Source: Paramecium pentaurelia (lineage: Eukaryota > Ciliophora > Oligohymenophorea > Peniculida > Parameciidae). Taken from it: a stretch of 64,000 bases of DNA. Below are positions 33,842 to 46,732 of the stretch, one piece after another. The stretch lies in the NCBI GenBank assembly GCA_905183005.1, contig CAJJDO010000086.1, positions 372,001 through 436,000 on the forward strand, in the 5' to 3' direction. Each line of letters begins with the position of its first letter. The first letter of the stretch is position 1. A program made the position numbers and the translations under genes. The notes under the pieces are model-generated. The model saw only the letters and a program-made list of their open reading frames with translations, ran no database searches and was not told the origin of the DNA.

Positions 33842-36131
33842 ATGGATTATAACCCATTAAAGATGCCTTGTGATTGGAATGTAGCCAGAAAACATGCCTT
33901 GGCCAGACGAACTGCTCCTGATACTAAGGCTCATCATGATGAAGATGATGATGAAGAACCTAAAAAACGTATTTATAATTTTATATTCAGCTGAAACATG
34001 TCCTTGTTGTGGTTTTGAAATAGAGAGAAAGGAAATTCCATATTGTGATGATATTAAATCACTCAAATTTTTAGGAGCAGGTTTTCCATTATTTTATAAT
34101 TTTTTGAAATTCTGCATACTGTTATTATGTTTACAAAGTCTTGTAGCTATTTTCAATGTTTTAAGTAATTATCATGGTGAATTTTGCGAGTAAATCTAAT
34201 AGTTATTTAGGTAATAATCCTTGAATCCAGTTTCATAATAGATGGAACCTAATTGTCAAGATTCTTTATTCCTTAAATTATCAATAGCTAATAAACTAAA
34301 GTGATTATATTCATATTAATTTAGCAATTCAGAAGTTGTGGTATTTATTCAAAAGGCTAATCTTATTATGCTTATTATAATGATCATTCTACTATAATTT
34401 TTTAGAAGACATCAAAAAAAATTAGATAATTAAATAGATGAATCATAACTAACTCCTAGTGATTATACTATTATGGTGACTAATATTCCTAAAACTTTGA
34501 ATGTTAATTATAGATGGGAATTGACAAATTTATTTTAGAATTATGCAGTATCAGATACAAACTTTTAAATAACTGTTACTAAAGTTGTTTTAGTTTATGA
34601 TATAACAGAAATTACGGCAGAGGAAGCTAAAATTGAAAAATCATTACAAAAGAAAAAGATTGCTTTATAGACATCTAATATGAAATATGATTGTTAAGAT
34701 GTAAGAGATTGTGAACTAGAAATTGAAACATCACAAAAGAGAATTAAAGATTTATAAGAAGAGTACTTTTGGACTAATAGATAATTCAGTGGCATTGCTT
34801 TTGTATCATTTGAAAGTGAAAAAATGAAAGATTTAGTTCTTAGTTAAAATACACATACACTATTAGATAAAGTAAAAACATTTTTATATTCTGGTAAAAC
34901 TCCAGGGTTAGATGAAATGGAATTGTAATGGTAGGCTTAAAAACTATTTCTTGAATAAGCACCTGAACCAAATGATATCTTGTGGGAAAATCTAGCTACT
35001 TTAACTCAGGATAAGATAGTTGCTAGAATTAAAGGATTCTTTATTACTATTATTGTGTAAGGAATTACATTCTTTTTTATTTATTATTTATCTATACGAT
35101 GTATTAGATTAGTTTACAATGAAGAACTTGAAAAAAGGAGAATTGGAGTTGATGATAAAGAAAAATTAAAGAATGTTTAAACTATTTCATTTGCTATTGC
35201 CTCAACTATTGTTTTAGTTAATAAAATATTAATTGAACCTTTAATGAAGTGGATAACTAAAATAGAAAAAATATCTACTAATACTAAATTTTAAATATCA
35301 TATGCAAATAAATTAACAATTTCCTTATTTGTTAATGCTGCAATTGTTAGTTATGTTATTGATATCTTGATATTTAGTAATGTATATGGATTTGGTGGAT
35401 TTTTGTATAATGAATCTTTGATATTTATAATGAATGCTGCTATTGCACCATTAATTTGGTTTATTGATCCTTGGACTTTGATAAGAAAATTATAGAGAGA
35501 CCATTAAGCTTAAAAAGTTAATGATTGTTTACTTACATAAAAGGAAGCAAATGAAATAATGGAAGAAGTTGATTATTAATTAGCAATGAGATATGCAGAC
35601 ATAATTAAAACTATGTGGTTCACCTTTTTTTTTGGTACTGCTATCCCTATAGGTGTATTCAGTTCTTTAATTGGTTTATGTTTATTTTATCTTATTGATA
35701 AGTATAACATATTAAGAAGAAGAACAGTAAAAGAGAGTATATCATAAGAATTATCATGGTAAATGATTAATATGCTTGAATTTATTGTCTTATTTAATTC
35801 TTTGGGTAATACAGTAGTCTCATTATTTCTTAACTAAAACTTTGATATTTTTTCAACAATTGGAGTAATTATAGGATTAAGTTTTTAAATCTTGCCAATA
35901 CATCGTTGTGTTGATAGTATGTTTCCAATTAGAAATTTTGAAGAAGTATTAATTATTATATGAGTTTAGCCTGTTTCATATAAAAAAGCTTAGATAGAAT
36001 TTGATACTGATTATGATAGAGAGAATCCTGTAACAAAATAAAAAGCAATTGCTGAGTATTCTTTATAATTGCAAGGTATCACTCAAGACAGGAAGGTGGA
36101 ATATTAAATTATGCATGAAGATCATTATTGA
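33842..36131 (+). CDS. OSCA/TMEM63 (CSC1-like, DUF221) membrane channel
   Basis: 739 residues; introns 33969-33990, 34301-34324 and 35946-35969; exon sum exact. Two N-terminal membrane segments (FLKFCILLLCLQSLVAIFNV; ANLIMLIIMIILLQFF) flank a lumenal part. The cytosolic domain starts with PSDYTIMVTNIPK and has the RRM-like VVLVYDI strand, a coiled stretch, and APEPNDILWENLATLTQDK, the conserved OSCA entry to the pore helices. At least seven more hydrophobic helices follow. OSCA/TMEM63 proteins are mechanically gated cation channels. A Cys-rich spot near residue 50 (ETCPCCGFEIERKEIPYC) is unusual and could bind metal. The stop lies 20 bp before the eEFSec start. Confidence 0.87.
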
Positions 36132-36151
36132 TTTATTTATATACTTAATAA

Positions 36152-37772
36152 ATGGAATAAAGTTTATTCATTTCATAACAAGAAATAGAACAAGTCAATA
36201 AATAAAATACCATTAACATTAATGTTGGTGTCTTAGGACATATTGATTCTGGTAAAACATCTTTGGTTAAGACATTGTCTAAAGTAATTAATTTATCAAT
36301 ATATTAGATAACATCAACAGCCTCATTAGATAAGAACCCTTAGAGTTAGGAGAGGGGAATTACTTTAGATCTTGGGTTTAGTGCATTTTACACTCGTAAT
36401 CCAAATGAGGAGGGAAAGTATCCACAATAAATCATTTAAGATATTTTCAATTTACATTAGTAGATTGTCCTGGACATGCATCATTAATTAAGACCATTAT
36501 AGGAGGTGCTTAAATTATAGATATGATGTTTTTAGTAATTGATGTGACTAAAGGCATTTAAACTTAAACAGCTGAATGTTTAGTAATAGGTGAGATTTTG
36601 GCTGATAAATTAATTGTGGTCTTGAACAAAATAGACTTAGCAACAGATGAAGTAATAAATAAACAAAAAAAAATAATTTCTAATGTTTTATCTAAAACAA
36701 AGTTTGGAAATTAAGTTCCATTAGTTCCAGTTTCAGCTGTCTAAGCACTTGGAATTGAAGATCTATTAAGAATTCTACTTCAAAATATTACTATTCCAAA
36801 TAGATAAACATAATTAAATAAGGGTCTTTTGTTTATGATTGATCATTGTTTTTAAATAAAAGGATAAGGAACAGTAACAACTGGTACTATAATATAAGGA
36901 TCTATGAAACCAAATGATGAAGTCTTTTTTCCTATGTTAAATTTGAATAAAAAGATCAAAAGTTTATAGATGTTTAAAAAACCAGTTTTAATGGGAGAAC
37001 CTGGAGATAGAATAGCTGCTTTATTTACTAATTTAGATGCAAAAGAAATTGAAAGAGGAATTGTATGTTAACCAGGGATAGTATCATTATTAGAAAATAT
37101 AGTTATTGATTTTAAGAAGATTAGTTATTATAAAGGATAATTGAAGTCTTAGAATAAATTTCATATCACTTCTGGTCATTTGACTGTAATGGGATAATTG
37201 AAATTAATAATAAGACCAAAGAATTTATAGTTAGAAATTAATAGCGAAGGAGAATATTTAGAAGATTATGAAGGTATATATTGATTATGAATATTATTAT
37301 AGATTATGGAAAACTTCAAGAAAAGTATAATTTATATGGTGTGTTATAATTGGAGAAACCATTGATTGCATCTATGAATTCTTTAGTTATTGGTTCAAAA
37401 TTAGATACTGATTTAGAAGCTAATATATGTAGAATTGCATTTTATGGAAATATTCTGCACTCTTTTACAGGTTAATAAATATTTCAATAGAATTACTTAA
37501 GAATTTTTAGAAAGAAAAGTAAAAATGGAAAGGTTGAAAAGGTGATAGATAATTACACTTTACTTATTAAGGATTTATTTAAGAAAGAAACAAATATTGC
37601 TAATTATATTGGAAAATTGATTGTTATCAAATAAGGAAATATTTAAGGTAAAATTGAAAGTGCTTTTGGGAAGAGTGGGAAAGTTAAAGTATTTATAGAA
37701 TCAGGAACTAATTAAGATATGATAAATAGTGATGTTGTTATGATTTATAAAAAATATCTATTTCATAAATGA
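36152..37772 (+). CDS. Selenocysteine-specific elongation factor (eEFSec)
   Basis: 514 residues; introns 36284-36307, 36418-36440 and 37274-37302; exon sum exact. The GTPase motifs are G1 GVLGHIDSGKTS, the eEFSec-specific switch region ERGITLDLGFSAF, G3 DCPGHASLIKT and G4 NKIDL. EF-Tu-like domains II and III follow, with GTVTTGTI and GEPGDRIAAL, and then a C-terminal domain IV ending KKYLFHK. It delivers Sec-tRNA(Sec) to UGA codons. The standard EF-Tu switch would read differently, so GITLDLGF separates it from EF-1A. In this organism UGA is also the only stop codon, so a SECIS element must discriminate. No tRNA-Sec is seen in the window. Confidence 0.93.
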
Positions 37773-37785
37773 AACATAATAATAT

Positions 37786-38106
37786 TCATAGATTTGATAA
37801 CATTTCTTCTATTTCTTGTGTATGTTGTTGGAATTTCTTTTCAAAAAGCTTAGCTTCTACTAACACTATTGAACTGTTAAATTGTTTAGATCGAGGTTAA
37901 AGATCATAATTAGAACTTCTATGAGTATGTCTCTGTTCTGGTTTAAGAGATTATAGAAATTTCTCAATTTAGAATGCCTTAGTTGATGCGTCAATATTAG
38001 CATTGATTATGGATCTAAAGCATTCATAGTTACTCATTATTTAAACATAATCTGGATTACTGCTATCAATCAAATGAGTTATAAGAGCAGTGAGTAGGTT
38101 ATCCAT
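37786..38106 (-). CDS. Small soluble protein, unknown function
   Basis: 106 residues, one exon. The sequence looks well-folded at the start (MDNLLTALITHLIDSSNPDY) and ends in a charged helix (VEAKLFEKKFQQHTQEIEEM). An Arg/Ser-rich middle (EQRHTHRSSNYDLQPRSKQF) could be phosphorylated. No family is recognised. Its stop is 13 bp from the convergent eEFSec stop, and its start is 18 bp from the stop of the CDPK gene on the same strand; this tightness supports real gene boundaries. Confidence 0.7.
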
Positions 38107-38124
38107 TAAATATATAATATATAA

Positions 38125-39828
38125 TCATTTTATGGGTTTTTAATCTGAATAACTAACATTGATGGCTTTAACAATAATTTCTTTGAACTCTTAAAAGCTT
38201 ATCTAAAGATAGATATATTTAAAATACAGATCCATCTCCATTAGCATCTACTTCTGCTAATAGCTCTTTCCATACTTCATCACTAACTGCAGTTTCATCA
38301 GATCCAAAGATTCCTTTAATTTCATCAATTGATATTGATCCACTTCCATCTTTATCAAACAATCGAAATGCCTATTCTAATCGTTTATCTTCTAATAATT
38401 TGACTTTATTAAAAGTAGCCAAGACAAATTCTAAAATTATTAATAACTATTTTTAAATACCTGAATAATCTATACTTCCATTCTTATCTTGATCTATTTA
38501 TTTCATTAATTTTGTTACTTCCAATTCAGCATCTGTATAACTCATAACCTTAGCATAACCTTTAAATATTAATACAGTATATTACCTAAAATAAGTTCAT
38601 CTTTTGATAATCTTCCATCTCCATTTAAATCAAGTGCTTAAAATTATTATAATAATTCTTATTTCTCTTAACTAGTAGCCATTTAATTAACCATAAAGGT
38701 TAATGCTGCTTCTTAAAACTTCTTTTCTACTCTAAAATTTCTGAGATTATTCAAAACTTTTGTTAATTATGGTAAATCCATTTCTGTTTTTTTAACATAT
38801 GTTGTAATCCAAGGATCCCTCAATGCTTATTCAGCACTAATTCTTCTCTTTGGATCCCTTTCCAACATCTTACTTATCAATAATTTAGCTTCATAAGATA
38901 TTTGATTCCATTCTTCTCCATCAAATGTTAATTGACCTTCTCTCACAGATTCAAGTATCTCTTCATCCTCTTCTCCATTAAAAGGAGGGATTCCACAAAG
39001 TAAAATGTATAAAATTACACCACAAGACCATACATCACATTTTTCATCATATTTCCTTTCCAAAACTTCTGGTGCTATATAATATGGCTAAATTTATAAG
39101 AATCATTAATTTACTGTTCCTAGTTTTTAATTCATCTTGTAACCTTATTCAAACATTCTACTAGTTCCAAAATCCACTATCTTTAACAAAGCTTATGGTT
39201 TAGTTGATTCATATAGAATATTCTCTGGTTTAAGATCTCTAAATCAAATCACATTAATCTTTTACCTATGTACAATTTTACTCTTGTGTAAGTAATTAAC
39301 TGCACTCAATATCTATTTAAGAGTTTCAGCAGCTTTTCTTTCAGAAAATGATTATTATTCCTATATCTTATCAAAAAGTTCTCCTCCAGTGCATAATTCA
39401 GTCACAATATATATATTTTTACTATCCTAATAGAACTCATAAATCTTAATAATATTAGGATGATCCTATCTTCTAATTATAAATTTACTAATCTTTTAAG
39501 AATTTCTATTTCTATTCTTAATCTTTCAACTTCCATCTTGCTTGCTTTTTCCTTTGAAATTACTTTAATAGCTCTAATTTAATTTGTGACTTTATGCACA
39601 CCTTTTCTAACTTCACCATAAGCACCTTTTTTAATGTTTTAATTATACCTTTTCCGATGGGAGGTTTCAGAAGTGTGTAATCATTAGTGATTAATCCATG
39701 TTTTTCTGAAACCATACCTGAAGATGAAATTTTAAAATGTGCAACATCCTTGACTAAATAATACTATATATATGATTACTTTTATTTGGATTATCCACTT
39801 CTTCACCTTTACTTGATCCACAACCCAT
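38125..39828 (-). CDS. Calcium-dependent protein kinase (CDPK) with four EF hands
   Basis: 498 residues; eight introns of 23 to 30 nt; exon sum exactly 499 codons. The N-terminus MGCGSSKGEE is a myristoylation plus palmitoylation signal, so the kinase is membrane-attached. The kinase domain shows a Gly-rich loop split by an intron (IGKGAYGEVRKG), the VHRDLKPENILY catalytic loop, DFGTSRMF and IAPEVLE, and DVWSCGVILYILLCG. A junction helix follows. Four canonical EF loops come next: DLNGDGRLSKDE, DQDKNGSIDYSE, DKDGSGSISIDE and DANGDGSISFQE. CDPKs couple calcium to motility and secretion in alveolates. Confidence 0.97.
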
Positions 39829-40072
39829 CGGTATAATTATATATATTATATATATTATTATTAGAAATTGTTATATTATTAATTAACACCTTTTTTATAT
39901 GATTCTTAAGTATAATTCTTCTTTTTATAATAGCACGTAATAAAAATATTTAATTATTTTTGAAAATCGTATATATTAGGTTATTATATCTATAAGCTTT
40001 TTAATACTTTAAATGAACATGATATACTTTAAAGAATAATATATAACTAATATCAAAATCATCTTAAAATCA

Positions 40073-43000
40073 TCATTTTTCTGATAATAAGTATTTTTAA
40101 GATTTAAATGTTGGACTGTCTTCATCCAAATTTTACTTTTAAATATATTTCCTTTTTTCGTAACAACTACTTTCTTACGATAAAGTAGGTGGCAACTACT
40201 ATTAAAAAGTAAATATATTTTAGGAGCTTAATACTCTAGCATGATGAGAATTACAATCATTAGAGTTAAAAATATCATCAAGGTTTTCACAAAATTTAAC
40301 TCCATCTATATTTTAACACCAATCTGTCATTTATTCATTACTTAATTCTATAGTTTGTTTATTGCAACAGCTTTATCCCATGAATAATAATTATTTATAA
40401 TTTTAGTGAAAAAAGATTAAATCTGCTCTAATAAACTCAATTACATTTGAATGACATTTTATTTGATTCTAATAAAATCCAAATTTGTCATTAATCAAAT
40501 GTCTCAATTTTAAACTTTATTTAATGAATTCAATATTTTCAGTAATTTTATTCAATCATCATCAAATTCAACTCTAATTTAATTTATTTCTTTAAATTCT
40601 TCTCCACTTATTCTATCTCTTATTGTAGATTCTATTTCCTAATCTATAGATCTTAAATTATCTGTAAACACTATTTTCTATTTTATTCTTTTGATCCATG
40701 GAGCTTCAGGATAATTTTCAACTATTTATGGCTAATACTATTATATAAAAGATACTGTAATTTCTTCAAGTAACTTTTAATCAAATGCTATTTCTATAGA
40801 AGGAAATTCAATCCTAGGTAAACAAAACGACAATTTAGTTCTTACATTGTATTTTTTCAAAGGTAACTGTAATACTGGCAATAGTGAACTAAGTCTATTT
40901 TTTTACTGAAATAAATAAAATTCATTTTATATTATTAATTTTATATTTTCTGTTGTATCTAACATATCATCATATATCAATTTTATAAATATCTATAATT
41001 AAACTTTCTCTTCCATACTATTTAAATTATCATATAATTTATTTAATAATTCTATAGCTATTGTGTTATTATTCATCATTAAATTAATTAAAGCATTATT
41101 ATATAGATATTCTTTAAAGTTGTATATTTGATTTCCAAAATCATGACTATTAAAATTTTCTGATTCGCTTTCAAATTCATAAGAAAGATTTAAATATTCT
41201 AGTGCCATTGAATATTCTCTTTAAAATACAAGTAATACTCCATAATAAAACCAAATATGACATAATTTGAATATATCACCTTCCTATCTACTCATTTATA
41301 TCTTATTTAATACAGATATATTATCTTATAAATTTGTGTAAATTTCATTTGAACACATTAACTTAAGAATATTTACTATTTGAAAATCTATATTAGCTTT
41401 ATGATTATTCTCTGAAATCAATTACAACTCTGAATGAGCTATATTCAACTCTTTGTAGAAAAGTAAAACCTTAATCTTTAGATATTAACTCTCAATACTT
41501 GAATCCATATTTAAAGAGAAAATGGCTTCTTCAAAACTTCCAATATAAAAAAAAAGCATTCCAATCATTTAATAATTAAGTTAATCTTCTTTGCAATTCT
41601 CAACATACTTCATTAGATCAAGATATGCATTATCTAAATCTCCTATATGAATGTATGCTCTACATCTATTTAAATAAGAATCTAAATGTTCTTATTCTAA
41701 ATGTAAACAACTTTTAAAATCTAATATTGCCATATCATATAATTTAAGACAATTATGTAAAAGTCCTCTGACATAATAATGTTATGCTTAATTCTCATTG
41801 CAGTTTTCGATAGCCAATTCTAAATCCTAATCTGCCTAGTCAAAATTTCCTAATGCAAAATTCAACACTCCTTTATAAAATAGTACATTAGATGATTCTC
41901 TGATCAATAACGCCTTCTATAGATTTTCTAATGCTTAATTTAAATAGATTTTTCCATTATCTTCATTAATATTTATACAATATTTTCTTATTAATAGAGT
42001 AGCTTAATAAAAGAATGGTTCTTATTTAGATTTAAATAACTCATATGCCTCTTAAAATATCTGATAACTAGAATTCAAATCATTCTCTTCAAATTTTAAT
42101 AAGGCTTGACACAACAACAAATTATATACGGAACCCTTTATTAATATTGAGAAATTACTTATTCTAATTGGTTTTAATCACAATCTAATAAATCTTTTAG
42201 TGCATAACGATAATTTGACTTATAAAAATATCCATATGCTCTAAATTATAGAGCTAAAACTTTTAATGAATCATTTTATATTTATATCATTTCAGAAAGA
42301 AATTCTATACCTTAATCAAATTTTTTTTTCATTAAGAATATTGTTCCTTCTACAAAAAGTTCTATTTATATAAATTAATCATTAAAAATATCTAAAAAAA
42401 TCTTTCTTTCTAAATTATGTGAAGCTGAATAAAAATTGTTTTTATCAATTTCAAATTTAATTATTTCCAATAGTGCCTAAGTTGTAGATTATTTATCATT
42501 GTTATATTAAACTGCTTATTCAAATGCTAGATAAGCTTACTAAGTATGATCTAACACAAGATATATATAATTGTACTTTGTTTCTGGTACCATAGACCTT
42601 TTAAATATAATTATTCTGAATCTTCTGGATATATCTATTATAAAATATCCAAATAATAATTAGATTATTTGTAATCAAAGACATCAAAAAATAAATAAAA
42701 TAGTTTTATTATTATTGGTTTAGAATTTGATGCTTATTCTAATTAAAAAGCTTTATTTAAATATTTGAAAGCCAAATGTATTTAGTTTAATTATACAAAA
42801 CAATCACTTAAACCAATATATGCATTTGATTTTTTTGGGTTAATTTAAATTAATTAATTAAAATCTTAAATAGCTTTGTGTGTAAATTTAAACTTTAAAT
42901 ACAATTCTGCTCTTAATGATAAAGCATCATAAAATCTATTAAAATTTTAGATTGCCAGAGTTAAATAATTGATTGAATCTTGAATTCTATTCTTTTAAAT

Positions 43001-43657
43001 AAGAGAATTAGCCAAAATCAAATAAGCATCTCTTGAAAATGTTGGGAATATAGATATCAATTTTTCTAATTATTATATCAATTTATCATATTGATTTTGT
43101 TATCTATAACAAAGTGCTGAGAAATAAAGTGCTTCAGGATTGATTCCATAAGATAATAAATAATTTTCAAAGATAATTAATGCTTCTTAGATTTGATCTT
43201 ATTTAAATAATGATTTTCCTAATTTTAAATCAAAAGAATCTATATTATTCAAAATTTGATTTGAATCAACTAATAAAATATCTGAATAAAATTACTAAAC
43301 TGAAAATTAGTAGAGTGATTATATTTTAGTAATTTTGAGTTAGTCTAATTAAAAGAAGAACATAATGAAATTGTAGAGTCTTTATTCTTTTATTTATGAG
43401 TAGATAATGAAAATTGAATTTGTTGATCAGTCTTTATTCTACATCTATTTTAACTGGTTGATCTTAAGTTTATCTTATTAGACTACTTTTTTTAAAATAC
43501 AATTGATTATGATCCTATATAGATGATATATTTATATTACTTTGATTATGTGATGGAGTTCCATTTGGAAATAGAATGATAATAGATTCTTTGAAGTGAT
43601 TCTTATTTTATTTGAATTTCCTTGATTTTGAAGATTTAAATTACCTAACTTTAGCAT
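40073..43657 (-). CDS. Large TPR-repeat protein with an apparent frameshift near the C-terminus
   Basis: About 1,150 residues; introns near 43515-43540, 43432-43454, 43270-43295, 42551-42576 and 42136-42158. From about residue 120 the protein consists of TPR-like helix pairs, for example ALIIFENYLLSYGINPEALY, YDALSLRAELYLKFKFTHKA, IQDFNQLIQINPKKSNAYIG and MAILDFKSCLHLEQEHLDSY. TPRs mediate protein assembly; I cannot name the partner. Near 40553 the frame reads EFDDD and then meets TGA, while the next frame continues well (NKITENIEF through SQKYLLSEK to 40073). Discounting the introns, the length is one base short of a multiple of three, so a single missing base explains it. No intron of suitable length does. 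Confidence 0.75.
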
Positions 43658-43742
43658 TGAATTATACATGTATGTTTATATTTGAAATTGAATGCACAAA
43701 TATATTGGGATAATTTATTATTTAAAAATAACAAATTCAGAT

Positions 43743-44459
43743 ATGCGTAAAAGATTAGGAGCCTTACATGCAGATTCTCTTGAAGAGTATATTCAACTGG
43801 CCAAAATGTCCTGGTAATAAGAACTAATATATTATGGAACACAATAAGAGATTGCGGGTTAATAGAGAGGGTTTGATAATTCAGAAAAAGACACAAATGT
43901 AAATTTATATTATTAACATTTATAGACTTCTTCTATTGAGGAAGAGTAAGAGAAGAAGGAGCAGAGCAATATTAATGTATTAGTTATAGACAATCTTGAT
44001 AAAATTGACCAAGTGTTTAAATATTGTGGAACATTTAGAAAGCCAAAGAAAAATTATTATTTGGAATATTGTTCAAAATTGGAGTTATCTGATTCAAAGG
44101 AGACTCATTTTCATTTTTGGATAATAAATTCTTCAAGTGTGAAATATTAAGAATTGATTGATGGTATGTGGCTTCATAAATTATATTTAGTTTATTATAG
44201 AACAGCTGATTGTTATGTTTATTTGAATAAGAAATCAAAGGAACATTAATTTTTAAGATTTCTTGAGAAGGTGAAATTGGTAAATAAGAACAAAAATAAA
44301 AAGATATTTAAAATTGGAAATTGTAGAAGAATTAGTGTAATAAATATATATATATTTTAATAGAGCATCCAAAATTTATAAACTATTAATGAGAACCAAA
44401 TAGTTAAGCTAAGAAATTTATAAGAGGGATTAAAAAAAGTAAGAGAATAATATTTTTGA
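43743..44459 (+). CDS. Unknown protein, Lys/Tyr/Asn-rich
   Basis: 229 residues with one 27-nt intron (in-frame, about 44338-44364). It starts MRKRLGALHADSLEEYIQLA; an upstream in-frame ATG at 43692 would add 17 residues. The middle has a compact-looking section (KYCGTFRKPKKNYYLEYCSK, SKETHFHFWIINSSSVKY, LYLVYYRTADCYVYLNKKS) that could be a small alpha/beta domain. The tail is coiled. I recognise no family. It is divergent from the TPR gene, with 34 to 85 bp between starts. Confidence 0.7.
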
Positions 44460-44558
44460 TTGAGTTTGTATTAGTTAAGGCATTTTATGAAAATGTTGGA
44501 TGAAAATCTACTTTTTTTAATCAATAACATATTTATATATATATAATTTAATTAATAA

Positions 44559-44876
44559 ATGGATTTCTCAAAAGAATTTGAAGAATATATCAAATTAAAA
44601 TATGTATCCAAACTATAAATCGGTTAAACAGTTAATACTGTAACAAAAGTGTAAATTACTACATTAGAAGGGGAAGAGTTAGACTTAGAATGTGACATCT
44701 ATTAAGGAATAAAGGTATTGAAATACAATAAGGTTTATGAAAATATGGAATAATTATTGAACTAACATTCTAAGTTGTACTCTAAAAAGTTTGAATAGGA
44801 TTTATCAAAACAATTAGATTCATTAGTCTAACAAGTTGATGATGAAGATGATGATGATGAAGAAGATGATGATTGA
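44559..44876 (+). CDS. GSKIP-domain protein
   Basis: 105 residues, single exon. The pattern matches the GSKIP domain (GSK3-beta interaction protein, also found in CLU proteins). A beta-rich first part ITTLEGEELDLECD with GIKVLKYNK is followed by the helix VYENMEQLLNQHSKLYSKKF and then LSKQLDSLVQQ, aligning with the human HETVYSLLDTLSPAYREAF region. The tail is strongly acidic (Asp/Glu run of about 14). In animals GSKIP anchors PKA and inhibits GSK3; the role in a ciliate is unknown. Assignment rests on pattern similarity over about 80 residues. Confidence 0.75.
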
Positions 44877-44940
44877 TTTAATTGAGATCTTATAAAAAGA
44901 TTTAAAAAAAAAATAATTTAATAAATAATTTAATAACATT

Positions 44941-46088
44941 ATGGGTTCTATTCAAAATAATTCTTGTTGTAGCTAATTATCATCTAATAATTAGGAAATA
45001 AATTTAAGCAATAAATAAGAAAATTTAATTTCTGCACACAGCTCCCCTAAAAATTTTGAATAAGTCATCTATAATTTTAATTATGAATCATAAAGAAAGA
45101 AGGAAATTTAATATTCAGATAAAGCAATTTAGATTCAAAAAAATTGGAAGGGATATAAATAAAGGAAAAATTATTAAAAGAGAAAACCTGGTTTTACTAT
45201 CAATTAAGAAAATTCGTTACAGTAATAGCCAGTTTAAATTAATTCTTAAGACAGTTTAACCTTTATCGAGCTTGCATAACCTCAATTATCTAGTTGTAAA
45301 TTTGATGAAATGGAACCACTAGAAAGTTTTGAGATTAAGGATTTTGCAGTTTATTAGTATAGAGATGGATCAATTTATGCTGGCGAAATTGTAGATTGTA
45401 GGAGAAATGGAAAGGGTAGATATTACTATAAAAATGGATCTATTTATGAAGGGTATTAATCTTATATATATATTTAATTAGAGATTGGAAATTGAATTAA
45501 CCACATGGATATGGAAGATTTCTACATTAAAATGGGGATTTTTATGAAGGCAATTTTAATGAAGGTAGATTGGAAGGATATGGAGTTTATAGAAAAAATA
45601 ATGGAGGTGTCTTTTAAGGAGAATGGAAATGTGATAAATAACATGGAAGAGGTAGTGAAGTATGGGCAGATGGAGCTAAATATGAAGGTGATTATGTATT
45701 AGGTAAAAAACATGGGAGAGGAACATTTATATGGGCAGATGGATCACATTATGTTGGAGATTTTATTAATAATTGTATGGATGGATTTGGAGAATATGTT
45801 AAATCAAATGGCAAAAAAGTAAATAATAATTAATATAATTAGTATATTGGATAATTTAAAGATGATATGATGCATGGTGAAGGAGAATTTAGTTGGCCAA
45901 ATGGTAAAAAGTATTCAGGTTGGTATTATAAAAATTAAAAATGCGGTCTTGGAACATTTGAATGGCCTGATGGTAGAAGATATGTTGGTTTTTGGAGTAA
46001 TGGTTTGATGCATGGAAGAGGAATTATATTTGAATAAAATGGAAAACAAACTCAAGGAGAATGGATTAATGGAGTTCTGTAAAAATGA
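44941..46088 (+). CDS. MORN-repeat protein with IQ motif and myristoylation signal
   Basis: 364 residues; introns 45453-45481 and 45819-45842; exon sum exact. The N-terminus MGSIQNNSCC fits N-myristoylation with nearby palmitoylatable Cys. An IQ-like motif for calmodulin lies at about residues 65 to 85 (AIQIQKNWKGYKQRKNYQ). From about 140 onward there are eight or nine MORN repeats, for example YRDGSIYAGEIVDCRRNGKG, YEGDYVLGKKHGRGTFIWAD and YVGDFINNCMDGFGEYVKSN. MORN proteins bind membranes and sit in cilia, cortex or basal bodies of alveolates. The combination with IQ suggests calcium-regulated membrane scaffolding, which is inference. Confidence 0.93.
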
Positions 46089-46099
46089 ATTTAAATACT

Positions 46100-46558
46100 T
46101 CACTTATACATTTCTTTTCTTTAACGTTATTTTGTTGGGGATTCTTTTGAAAATATAGTTAGATCAACATTAATAGTTTTTGGTTGGTTTTGTTGTTACT
46201 TTATTCTATGACTATTTTTAATAAATGTTCTGTGAAACCAATTTTAATCTCTTTCTTTTTATTCAATTATTTGTGATTAAATTTACTCTCCCATAAAACT
46301 TTGTCTAAATTTCTCTATATACATATTAAATTAAATTAATTATTACTTAATTATTGCTAAATGATATAATTTTATAAAAGAGGAAATGAATAAATTTTCC
46401 TCATTTTCTTTGTTGATCTTCTCAACATTAGCATATTCAATAGGTAATATTATCAATAATTCTACAGCTATTTCAATAATATTATCATAATGATATTTTC
46501 CTGATAAATACTTTAAAATGTCCATTCTAATATTCGGAACTTTTTCCAATTCAAACAT
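46100..46558 (-). CDS. Small soluble protein, unknown function
   Basis: 152 residues, single exon. A helical first half (LEKVPNIRMDILKYLSGKYH, IIEIAVELLIILPIEYANVE) is followed by a Gln/Lys-rich basic second half. No family recognised. The stop is only 11 bp from the convergent MORN-gene stop, which supports both ends. Confidence 0.7.
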
Positions 46559-46732
46559 GGTTAAAATTCTATTTAAATTTTATATTATAATATTAGAATT
46601 GTAATTTTATTTGAACAAAAACTATTTGAAAGTTCTAAATGATACCTAATTTTTACAGCATTATAATTACTTTATTATATTATTATATCCCAAACCAAAA
46701 TGATTTGAAACATGCATATATATCAATATTCT

